The notes under the pieces were generated by a model, which did no database searches, had not been told where the DNA came from, and saw nothing but the letters and a program-made list of their open reading frames with translations. From positions 1 to 5,690 of the forward strand of contig DMQW01000168.1 of assembly GCA_003455565.1 (NCBI GenBank): 5,690 nucleotides of DNA. The letters are read 5' to 3'. Shown here in pieces: positions 1-5,617 of this stretch. The first letter of the stretch is position 1, and each line of letters starts with the position of its first letter. A program made the translations under genes and the position numbers. This DNA is from Limisphaerales bacterium. Its GTDB lineage: Bacteria > Verrucomicrobiota > Verrucomicrobiia > Limisphaerales > UBA11358.

Positions 1-1786
1 TGCTTTCCTGGCCGAGGAGCATCATGCAAAGCCGGTCAATTCCAATCCCAATTCCGCCAGCCGGAGGCATTCCGTGTTCGAGGGCGACCAAAAAATCTTC
101 ATCCAGTTTTTGTTGTTCGCCGCCAGCTTGATGTTCCAGCGTTGTGCGCTGGGCAATCGGGTCGTTTTGCTCGGTGTAGCCCGGTGAGATTTCTTGGCCA
201 TTGATGCAACACTCGAAAACTTCGACGGTCGTCGGGTCGTCGGGCGAAAGCTTGGCGAGCGGCACGAGTTCCTTGGGCAGATGCGTGACGAACGTGGGCT
301 GAATGAGCGTCGGCTCGATGAATTTTGAAAACACGGCGTTCGTGACTTCAAAATCTTCAAACTCCTTGCCGATTTCCGCGCCCATGTCATGCGCGCGCTG
401 GTGGCGTTCGGCGGCGGAAATGGTGAACCAATCTGCGCCAGCTTTTTCGCGGATCAAATCTTTGTATTTCGCGCGCTTCCAATTTCCAAGTTCGATAGTT
501 GGATTCTCAAGCTCAACTTTTAACCGCTGCAAACCAGAACGTGTGTGCATTCCGACTTTGGACAAATTTTTCTTCCACGCGGCATCCCAATCTTGAACTG
601 TTTTTTCATTTTCTGAATGAGGCAAATCGACTTGCTCCGCAGAAGTCATTTGAATTACCAATTCCATTCCGGCTTCGAGAACAGACTGGCGAATTTTTGA
701 ATGCAATTCTTCAATTGCAGCTTCCGACGAAATTTCTAAATTCAATTCAGTTAATTGAGAGATCAACGGTAAAACATTTTTTCGAATTTCATCGGCAACA
801 AATTGTCGAGTTCTGTGGTTTTCAGAGATTTCTTTAGCTTCTTTTGAAAGTTCTTCGAGTCTTCGAATTAATTCATCAATGATGCCTTTTACATTGGCAA
901 GACGCGCACGTTTGATGCTTTTAGTTCCCAAAACCTTCTGCGCCACCGTCGTGATGAGCGACTCCACCGTTTTCATCATCGTCGCGTAATCGCCGAACGC
1001 GCAGTAGGCTTCGAGCATCGTGAATTCGGGATTGTGCCGGCGCGAGAGGCCTTCGTTGCGGAAGTTTTTCCCGATCTCAAACAGCTTGTCAATGCCACCG
1101 ACGAGCAGCCGCTTGTGGTAAAGCTCCAGCGCGATGCGCAGATAAAATTCGCAGCCGAGCGCGTTGTGAAAGGTCTTGAACGGCTGCGCCGCCGCGCCGC
1201 CGGGAATCGCCTGCATCGTCGGCGTCTCGACCTCGACGTATTTGCGTTCGTGAAAAAAATTCCGGATCTCGTGGATGATGGCGCTGCGCTTGAGCATCAC
1301 GTCCTTCACGTCGGGATTCGCGATCAAATCCAGATAGCGCTGGCGGTAGCGGATCTCGGTGTCTTCGAGTCCGTGCCATTTCGCGGGCGGCGGGCGGAGC
1401 GCCTTCGCCAGAATGGTGAAGCTGGTGATCTTCACGGAAATTTCGCCGGTCTTGGTGGTGAACAGCGCGCCCTTCACGCCGATGAAATCCGCAAGGTCAA
1501 GGTGCTGGAAAATCGAGAACTGTTCGTCGCCGAGCGTGTTTTTCTGCGCGTAAACCTGGATGCGTCCGCTCTGGTCGCGCACGTCAATGAACATGGATTT
1601 GCCCATGTCGCGGTGCGCGGTGATGCGCCCGGCGACGGCGACTTCGCGGCCTTCGACGTAATTGCCGCGCGCCTCGGCGCAGGTTTCACCTGGCGTGAAT
1701 TTATTTTGGAACGGGTCAATGCCCTTGGCGCGCAAGGCGGCGAGCTTGGCTTTGCGCTGTTCGATGAGTGAATTCGTGTCTTCCAT
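1..1786 (-). CDS. lysS: Lysyl-tRNA synthetase, class II, partial (C-terminus off the left edge), with a large internal insertion
   Basis: Charges tRNA-Lys with lysine (ATP-dependent) in the cytoplasm for translation. Reading starts at the ATG 1786-1784 (MEDTNSLIEQRKAKLAALR) and stays open for 595 codons to the window edge. The N-terminal OB-fold anticodon-binding domain is at about residues 55-150. Motif 1 is around residues 177-189 (YVEVETP). Motif 2 is at about 236-254 (FEIGKNFRNEGLSRRHNPEF, with R243 and E245). The lysine-site region SPGYTEQNDP precedes motif 3 (GIGIDRL, R585). About 20-25 residues are missing after LLGQES. The family is usually about 500 residues; this protein would be near 620 because of roughly 130 extra residues at about 289-421, annotated separately. 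No stop or frameshift interrupts the frame. I see no strong Shine-Dalgarno site. The gene is divergent from corA across a 554 bp repeat-rich gap. The family assignment is very secure. Confidence 0.97.
   Translation of the reverse strand, partial: MEDTNSLIEQRKAKLAALRAKGIDPFQNKFTPGETCAEARGNYVEGREVAVAGRITAHRDMGKSMFIDVRDQSGRIQVYAQKNTLGDEQFSIFQHLDLADFIGVKGALFTTKTGEISVKITSFTILAKALRPPPAKWHGLEDTEIRYRQRYLDLIANPDVKDVMLKRSAIIHEIRNFFHERKYVEVETPTMQAIPGGAAAQPFKTFHNALGCEFYLRIALELYHKRLLVGGIDKLFEIGKNFRNEGLSRRHNPEFTMLEAYCAFGDYATMMKTVESLITTVAQKVLGTKSIKRARLANVKGIIDELIRRLEELSKEAKEISENHRTRQFVADEIRKNVLPLISQLTELNLEISSEAAIEELHSKIRQSVLEAGMELVIQMTSAEQVDLPHSENEKTVQDWDAAWKKNLSKVGMHTRSGLQRLKVELENPTIELGNWKRAKYKDLIREKAGADWFTISAAERHQRAHDMGAEIGKEFEDFEVTNAVFSKFIEPTLIQPTFVTHLPKELVPLAKLSPDDPTTVEVFECCINGQEISPGYTEQNDPIAQRTTLEHQAGGEQQKLDEDFLVALEHGMPPAGGIGIGIDRLCMMLLGQES
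524..922 (-). other. In-frame AT-rich insertion domain within LysRS, between motif 2 and motif 3
   Basis: Ordinary LysRS has about 15 residues linking the helix that ends in (V/I)LG to the W-K/R-R segment. Here VLGT (residues 285-288) is followed by about 133 extra residues before a recognisable LKVELENPTIELGNWKR. The extra part is rich in E, K, I, L and S. It looks mostly helical (for example IIDELIRRLEELSKEAKEIS, then further amphipathic stretches), with a charged tail containing QDWDAAWKKN. GC over 601-900 is about 36% by hand count against about 58-60% in flanking lysS, and third-position GC is 26/100 codons against 49/60 in the N-terminal half. I do not recognise the domain. No cysteine/His-Asn intein splice residues or zinc-binding cysteines are visible. 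Both edges are approximate to within several codons. That the insertion exists is clear; its origin and function are unknown. Confidence 0.8.
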
Positions 1787-1970
1787 AAAAACTGGCGGCG
1801 GACATTGAAGCACAAATTACGGGTGAAAACCAAGAAGCAAAACGGGCTGGCATCGCCTGCGGGATTTACCGGTGGAAACTCACCGCATCCCGCATCCATG
1901 TCAGCCCGCAACAAAACTACGCCCGACCGAAAAAAAGCGCAAGCGGAGAAATGAAAATAATTTTCCCCGG

Positions 1971-1993
1971 AGCGCGGGCTGTGACCCGCAGCT
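1971..1993. repeat. Short GC-rich hairpin, possible fragment of a dispersed palindromic repeat
   Basis: The stem is AGC-GCGGG (1971-1978) pairing with CCCGC-(A)-GCT (1985-1993), with one bulged A at 1990 and loop CTGTGA. It sits directly beside the larger mirror element that starts at about 1994 but shares no stem sequence with it, so it looks like a separate repeat family. The palindrome is seen directly; the dispersed-repeat status is inferred from general resemblance to verrucomicrobial intergenic repeats. It lacks a T-tract, and it lies between divergent genes where a terminator is not needed. Confidence 0.5.
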
Positions 1994-2145
1994 ATTCATT
2001 AACACCCGGCTTCAGCCGGGTGATAGACGGCCCACGTGTCCGGGAAACCGTTTCAACGGTTTTATCGTGCGGGACAAACCGTTGAAACGGTTCGTCTGTG
2101 TTTTAAACACCCGTTACCGGGCTGAAGCCCGGTGTTAATGAGAAT
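1994..2145. repeat. REPIN/BIME-like element: four hairpins in mirror-image order
   Basis: Hairpin A: CACCCGGCT (2003-2011) / AGCCGGGTG (2014-2022). Hairpin B: AAACCGT (2045-2051), loop TTCA, ACGGTTT (2056-2062). Hairpin C: AACCGT (2077-2082), loop TGAA, ACGGTT (2087-2092). Hairpin D: ACCGGGCT (2116-2123) / AGCCCGGT (2126-2133). C is the reverse complement of B (17 bases match) and D is a near reverse complement of A. The outer flanks also mirror: ATTC-ATTAACACC on the left and GGTGTTAATGAGAAT on the right. The whole is an imperfect inverted repeat around a centre near 2063-2075. This A-B/B'-A' order is typical of REP doublets (REPINs) that are mobilised in trans by a RAYT (Y1 REP-associated transposase). 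No transposase gene lies in the window. Confidence 0.8.
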
Positions 2146-2209
2146 TCAGCAGACAGTGCGGTGCATTTCAAAGCGCTTCGGCGCACAGAACCGCGCTTGC
2201 AAACGAAAC

Positions 2210-2237
2210 TTGCCTTGAACGCGGTTGCGCCTAGCAT
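2210..2237 (+). promoter_or_regulatory. Weak sigma70-like promoter candidate for corA
   Basis: TTGCCT (2210-2215) and TAGCAT (2232-2237) are separated by 16 bp, on the correct strand and about 100 bp upstream of the corA start. The match to the consensus is moderate, and housekeeping promoters of this lineage are poorly defined, so this is only a candidate. A transcript from here would carry the whole palindrome at 2279-2331 in its leader. Confidence 0.25.
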
Positions 2238-2278
2238 TTGCGTCAACCGGCCGACAAAAATAATTCATAAAAAAACAC

Positions 2279-2331
2279 CTCACCCCCGACCCTCTCCCCA
2301 TCGGCTGCCGAAGCCGACGCGGAGAGGGAGG
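2279..2331. repeat. Palindromic repeat in the corA leader
   Basis: The outer stem is CCCTCTCC (2290-2297) with GGAGAGGG (2321-2328). The inner stem is TCGGCT (2301-2306) with AGCCGA (2312-2317), closed by loop GCCGA and separated by a 3x3 internal loop. It resembles the CTCACCCC...CCCTCTCCCC...GGGGAGAGGG dispersed repeats found between genes in many GC-rich bacteria; that link is from memory. The right arm and the bases just after it form the corA Shine-Dalgarno site, so the folded RNA would partly bury the site. Confidence 0.7.
2327..2331 (+). promoter_or_regulatory. Shine-Dalgarno site of corA (GGAGG), deciding the start
   Basis: GGAGG lies 9 nt upstream of the ATG at 2341 and is the only strong ribosome binding site I see in the window. 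It supports starting CorA at 2341 rather than at the in-frame upstream codon at 2161. Its first two bases belong to the right arm of the hairpin at 2290-2328. Confidence 0.75.
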
Positions 2332-2340
2332 AAAAAAGTA

Positions 2341-3339
2341 ATGATCCGTTCATTCGCATTCACCACGCAGGGCAAGCTGCACACGAAGGACATCGAGCCG
2401 TTCCTAATGCCGACGCTGCTGGCGGACACGAATCTTTTTCTCTGGGTGGACCTCGAAAAGCCGGCACCGGAGGAAACCCGGGAAGTGCTGGAGATGATTT
2501 TTCATTTTCATCCGCTGTCCATCGAGGACTGCGTGAAGGCCAGTCCGTCGCCGAAAGTCGAGGAATACTCGCCGAAGGAGGGCGACATGTTCACGCCATA
2601 TCTGTTCATGGTCATTCACGCCGTGGATTACAGCCGCAAGGACGGGCGTTTTGCGACGAGCGAACTGAATTTCTTCCTCGGCAAAAATTTTCTCGTCACC
2701 TTCCACGAAGAACCGCTGCGCAGCGTCACGATCGTGGAAGAGCGCGCGTGCAACGGCATGGTGAACATCGCGCGCGCACCGGACCGCGTGGCGCATTCGC
2801 TGCTCGACAACCTGGTGGCCAATTACAAGCCGGCGCTGGACGAGCTGTCCATGGAGATCGCGGAACTGGAACAGCTCGCGCTGCAAAAACCGAACAAGGA
2901 CACGCTCAATAAAATTTTGCAGATCAAAAAAGAAGTGCTGCATCTGCGCCAGATCATCGGGCCGCAGCGCGAAGTGTTGTCGCGGTTCGCGCAGGGCGAA
3001 TTCAAGCTCGTGCGCCCGCATCTCGTGCCGTATTTCCGCGACGTTTACGATTCGTTGCATCACATCGGCGAAATCGCGCAGGGCTACACGGATTCGCTCA
3101 CGGGCATTTTGCAGGTGTATCTGAACATGTCGTCCAACCAGACCGGTGAAGTGGTGAAACTGCTCACGCTCATCACCGTCATCACCACGCCGTTGATGAT
3201 GGTTGGCACCTGGTATGGGATGAATTTTGAAGGCATGCACGAACTCCATTCCAAGCACGGTTACATCATCGCCACCGTTGCCATGCTTGTTTCCACGGCG
3301 GCGACTTATCTCTACTTCAAAAAGAAACACTGGTTCTGA
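2341..3339 (+). CDS. corA: CorA-family magnesium/divalent cation transporter
   Basis: Inner-membrane homopentameric channel for Mg2+ (also Co2+ or Ni2+ in relatives). The 332-residue length fits the family. The N-terminal cytoplasmic alpha/beta domain includes the conserved HPLSIEDCVKASPSPKVEEY stretch (about residues 57-76). A long helical region at about 160-265 supplies the stalk helix. TM1 (about 270-291, LLTLITVITTPLMMVGTW) is followed by the signature Y-G-M-N-F (GMN at 293-295). TM2 (about 307-326) ends in a basic tail, KKKHWF, as usual. The loop after GMN reads EGMHELHSKHGY; the common Pro of the MPEL motif is His here. The ATG at 2341 is chosen for its GGAGG site and because CorA homology begins there; the 60 codons upstream are repeat and intergenic DNA. 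It is a single gene facing convergently toward the next one. Family identity is secure; the exact metal is inferred. Confidence 0.96.
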   Translation: MIRSFAFTTQGKLHTKDIEPFLMPTLLADTNLFLWVDLEKPAPEETREVLEMIFHFHPLSIEDCVKASPSPKVEEYSPKEGDMFTPYLFMVIHAVDYSRKDGRFATSELNFFLGKNFLVTFHEEPLRSVTIVEERACNGMVNIARAPDRVAHSLLDNLVANYKPALDELSMEIAELEQLALQKPNKDTLNKILQIKKEVLHLRQIIGPQREVLSRFAQGEFKLVRPHLVPYFRDVYDSLHHIGEIAQGYTDSLTGILQVYLNMSSNQTGEVVKLLTLITVITTPLMMVGTWYGMNFEGMHELHSKHGYIIATVAMLVSTAATYLYFKKKHWF

Positions 3340-3345
3340 CGAGGC

Positions 3346-3369
3346 GCGGCTGGGGCGAAGCCCAGCCGC
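3346..3369. terminator. GC-rich hairpin just after corA (possible terminator without a T-tract)
   Basis: A perfect 9 bp stem, GCGGCTGGG (3346-3354) with CCCAGCCGC (3361-3369), has loop GCGAAG and begins 7 nt after the corA stop. Its strength and position suit transcript ending or 3'-end protection. No T-run follows on either strand, so it is not a classical intrinsic terminator and may instead be a dispersed repeat. Confidence 0.45.
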
Positions 3370-3429
3370 AGCACTTCCAAAATGAATGAGGCTTGTAGCA
3401 TTTAACCATGCCTGAACGACGGGGGCGCT

Positions 3430-3455
3430 GCGGCTGGTGCGGCACACACAGCCGC
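3430..3455. repeat. Second GC-rich hairpin between the convergent genes
   Basis: GCGGCTG (3430-3436) pairs with CAGCCGC (3449-3455) across a 12 nt loop. The stem sequence is the same as in the hairpin at 3346-3369, so the arms can also pair between the two: CCAGCCGCAG at 3362-3371 is the reverse complement of CTGCGGCTGG at 3428-3437. It lies 14 bp past the stop of the minus-strand membrane protein gene. No T-tract is seen. Confidence 0.45.
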
Positions 3456-3468
3456 GTTCCGTTTCGCA

Positions 3469-4962
3469 TCAGAGGTGAAACCAGTTGTATTCGTTCGGAA
3501 AAATCTGCCAGTCAATCGTGATTTCCGAAGCCAGCATGAACAGCAACAACGCGGCCAGCACGGTGAACTTCATGGTGTTGCTGAATCTTTTCAACGCCCG
3601 ATCCAGTCCGAACACCAGCAGCAGAAGAAACGGAATCAACGCGCCGAGCATCAGCCGGCCGGAGGTGAAAAACGGATGCTCGCGCGACGGATAAAAGCAG
3701 TCCTGAAAATCATATTTCACCGACAGCAGCGCGAAAAACGTGAACATCGCTGCGAGACACCCGCCACTCAACCACAGCGCCGTGCGTTGCGGCGGACGGC
3801 GCAGTGTGCCAACCAGCGCAAACGCCAGCGCGCCCAACGTGAGGACAATGTAAAATAAATCCACCGCCGGAATCGCCAGCGGTTTTCGTTGCCACAAAAA
3901 TTCGCCCTGCCAGAACGTCGCCAGGTTCTGGCTCACGAAAGTCCAGCATCCGTGCGGCGTGAAAATGGGATGATGAAACCATTCGGCGAACGGCTTGTTC
4001 GTCCAGCCGAGAAACTGGATTTTCAAAACCGAGCCGGTGAAGTCGCCGAAGTTCGTTTTGCACCAGGCCATCCACGCCGCCATCGGCAGCGCGGCGCACG
4101 CCAGCAGAATCGTCAGCGATGAAACGGACGGGCGTAATTTTCCATTCCGCGCGAGCTGGAAAATTTTCAGCGCGACGAAAACAAACGCGGTGGCGAGCAA
4201 CGGCAGGTTGCTGATTTTGGTGAGGAACGTCGCGGCGAGCGCGAGGCCCATCGCAGCGGCCAGCCGCGCGTTGGGAATTTCCGCGTCCCAGAATTTCAGC
4301 AGCAGCACGAACGCCGCGCCAAACGTGAGCGGCGAAAGCACGTCGTTCTGGATGGAATAAAACGCCGTCTGCGGCAGGAACGCGATGAGCGCCGGCACGG
4401 CGATCCTGATAAAATTGTTTTCCGAAAAAACTTTCCGCGCCGCGAACCAGCCAAGCCACACGAGCGCGACGATGATGGGAATGTTCAAAAACCGCAGCCA
4501 GTAGAGCAGCCGCCCACCATCGAGACCGAGAATTTTTCCCGCACGCCACCACGCGCCCGCGAGGCTGTAATACAGCGGTGGTTGCGAGGCTTCGTGATTT
4601 TTTACCTTTTCTTTCCAGATGGCTTCCTTGGCGAGAAGATTGTCGGCGATGACGCTCATCGGCAGCGTCCAGGGCGGCGGCGCGATGCGTCCGCCGGGTT
4701 GCGAGGATGGCGGCCAGATATATTCCGGCGTGTGAAAAATCACGATGAACGGCAGCGCCTCGGCGCTCGGCGGCGCGAGCGAGCGCGGGATGTCGGCCTG
4801 CGAATAACGCACCACGAGGTCGAAGTGAACCTGCTCGTCCACGATGTTGAAAAACGGGAACGTGGCGGAAAAAATGAAGACGTGCGCCGCCGCGATCAGG
4901 CCGAGAAAAAAAACAATTTTTCGCTCGCGGGTTCCGGCAGAATGGTTTGGCGAAGTGTCCAT
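3469..4962 (-). CDS. Polytopic membrane protein, DUF2142/ArnT-like (GT-C superfamily) glycosyltransferase-like
   Basis: A predicted 497-residue inner-membrane protein with about 10-11 hydrophobic segments. The first is at about residues 16-35; others include LTILLACAALPMAAWMAW and SGRLMLGALIPFLLLLVFG. After TM1 comes NIVDEQVHFDL (D42, E43, H46), matching the Asp-Glu-x-x-His pattern of the first periplasmic loop in DUF2142 and related GT-C proteins. Further on is EASQPPLYYSLAG (Q127-PPLYY), the usual PPLYY motif. Near the end, TSGRL (433-437) recalls the QGRY-type motif of that family. Such enzymes use polyprenyl-phosphate sugars to modify lipids, polymers or proteins; the substrate here cannot be read. 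I chose ATG 4962, just ahead of TM1. A GTG at 5070 in the same frame would overlap the upstream gene by 73 nt and add non-homologous residues. No Shine-Dalgarno site is visible, which suggests translation coupled to the gene 35 nt upstream. Confidence 0.8.
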   Translation of the reverse strand: MDTSPNHSAGTRERKIVFFLGLIAAAHVFIFSATFPFFNIVDEQVHFDLVVRYSQADIPRSLAPPSAEALPFIVIFHTPEYIWPPSSQPGGRIAPPPWTLPMSVIADNLLAKEAIWKEKVKNHEASQPPLYYSLAGAWWRAGKILGLDGGRLLYWLRFLNIPIIVALVWLGWFAARKVFSENNFIRIAVPALIAFLPQTAFYSIQNDVLSPLTFGAAFVLLLKFWDAEIPNARLAAAMGLALAATFLTKISNLPLLATAFVFVALKIFQLARNGKLRPSVSSLTILLACAALPMAAWMAWCKTNFGDFTGSVLKIQFLGWTNKPFAEWFHHPIFTPHGCWTFVSQNLATFWQGEFLWQRKPLAIPAVDLFYIVLTLGALAFALVGTLRRPPQRTALWLSGGCLAAMFTFFALLSVKYDFQDCFYPSREHPFFTSGRLMLGALIPFLLLLVFGLDRALKRFSNTMKFTVLAALLLFMLASEITIDWQIFPNEYNWFHL

Positions 4963-4997
4963 CAATGGGGGCAAGGTTAATTCGCCGCGCGCAATCC

Positions 4998-5498
4998 TCA
5001 AAGCAATTCCCACTCGCGGAACATCGCCGCCTGACCGCAGGGCTGGCCGTCCTCCGTCAGCAGATTCCACACGGTTGCCCGCGCGATACGGAAGCGCCGG
5101 CCACTTTTGGAAATGCGCACGCCCGAATAATCGTCAATGAATCCGCGTGCCGCGACCGCTGCGAGCAGCCGGGCGCGTTCCTCGCGGTCCGGTGCTTCCG
5201 CCGTGAGCCGGGACGGCGTGCGCGTGAGTTCGGCCCACGACATTTCCCAGAGCGCGAGCGCGGCGGCGTTGCCAAAGTTCAAAACCGGGTCGGCCTCCGT
5301 GCCGTGCGACACGATGACGAACGGCGCGTGGAAAATTTTCTCCGCGAGTTCCGGCGGTGGAAAATCGCCCGGCAGCAGGTCGCGTTGCGTAAAATGTTTC
5401 AGGCTGCGCGCGAGGATTTGCGTTTGCGCGACGGCTAAATCAGTTTGCCAGATTTTATTCACAAGGGCGATGGTGAATTTTCCGGCGGCGGACGGCAA
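4998..5498 (-). CDS. MEKHLA-domain (PAS-like) protein
   Basis: A small soluble protein, 166 residues if begun at the TTG at 5498. The whole length matches the MEKHLA family, a PAS-related domain known from plant HD-ZIP III C-termini and from stand-alone bacterial proteins whose ligand and role are not established. Key stretches are IFHAPFVIVSHGTEADPVLN (about 55-74), ALWEMSWAELTRTPSR, REERARLLAAVAARGFIDDYSGVR (GFIDDYSGVR at 119-128), GRRFRI and ATVWNLL, ending in FREWELL. No membrane segment, signal peptide or DNA-binding motif is seen. The frame is open back to a stop at 5526-5528, but no ATG occurs there. TTG 5498 or GTG 5462 (then 154 residues) are the possible starts, neither with a good ribosome binding site. 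It ends 35 nt before the GT-C-like gene on the same strand, so the two are probably one transcript. Family call is confident; function is unknown. Confidence 0.9.
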   Translation of the reverse strand: MPSAAGKFTIALVNKIWQTDLAVAQTQILARSLKHFTQRDLLPGDFPPPELAEKIFHAPFVIVSHGTEADPVLNFGNAAALALWEMSWAELTRTPSRLTAEAPDREERARLLAAVAARGFIDDYSGVRISKSGRRFRIARATVWNLLTEDGQPCGQAAMFREWELL

Positions 5499-5617
5499 TG
5501 TGTTTTGCGGACTGGCGAAGAAATTTTATTTGGACAAGCTATGCGCAGAAAATTTTGCGAACGACTTTTGGCCGCCGAAGCCGGAAACCGGACAAACTAT
5601 TTTGAATTATTTTCGGC

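Larger units (their letters stand above)
1787..2340. other. Divergent intergenic region between lysS and corA
   Basis: This 554 bp stretch separates the divergent starts of lysS and corA and should hold both promoters. No convincing protein is encoded. It holds three palindromic repeat units (1971-1993, 1994-2145 and 2279-2331, listed separately). The part next to lysS (1787-1965) has no hairpin or repeat that I can see, and I could not pick a confident promoter for lysS. The part at 2146-2278 next to corA contains one weak sigma70-like candidate. An open frame does continue upstream of corA from 2161, but it runs through repeat DNA and is not protein-like. Confidence 0.8.

Noticed and set aside
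524..922. Intein inside lysS
   Set aside because: At about 133 residues it is at the low limit for mini-inteins. The junction lacks a Cys/Ser nucleophile with a classical block A and has no terminal His-Asn followed by Cys/Ser/Thr; no endonuclease motif is seen.
481..925. Frameshift, separate gene or intron splitting lysS
   Set aside because: The lysS frame is open codon by codon through the whole segment and resumes normal LysRS sequence without change of frame, so a simple in-frame insertion is the most economical reading.
1034..1771. 245-codon open frame on the plus strand opposite lysS
   Set aside because: It is a mirror of the high-GC3 lysS coding frame, rich in Arg/Val/Ala and without recognisable domains; the minus-strand frame encodes an unmistakable synthetase.
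1872..2138. 88-codon open frame in the lysS-corA spacer
   Set aside because: It runs through the hairpin repeats; the apparent protein is a translation of palindromic DNA with no ribosome binding site.
1994..2145. CRISPR array or rho-independent terminator
   Set aside because: The repeats are mirrored, not regularly spaced direct copies, and there are no spacers. The element lies between divergent genes and lacks T-tracts.
2161..2340. N-terminal extension of CorA from an upstream in-frame start
   Set aside because: The 60 added residues are encoded by intergenic and palindromic repeat DNA, show no CorA homology, and the GGAGG site fits the ATG at 2341.
2404..3447. 347-codon open frame on the minus strand opposite corA
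   Set aside because: The composition is antisense-like (many His, Arg, Gln, Phe), no family is recognised, and the plus-strand frame is a clear CorA.
3710..4552. 280-codon minus-strand frame within the membrane protein gene
   Set aside because: It is an alternative frame of the same strand with Arg/Ala-rich, low-complexity translation, while the other frame has regular membrane segments and family motifs.
5523..5565. Near-palindrome around CGCAGAAAATTTTGCG as a repressor operator
   Set aside because: The symmetry is offset by one base, it matches no operator I know, and it sits in AT-rich DNA where such near-palindromes arise by chance.
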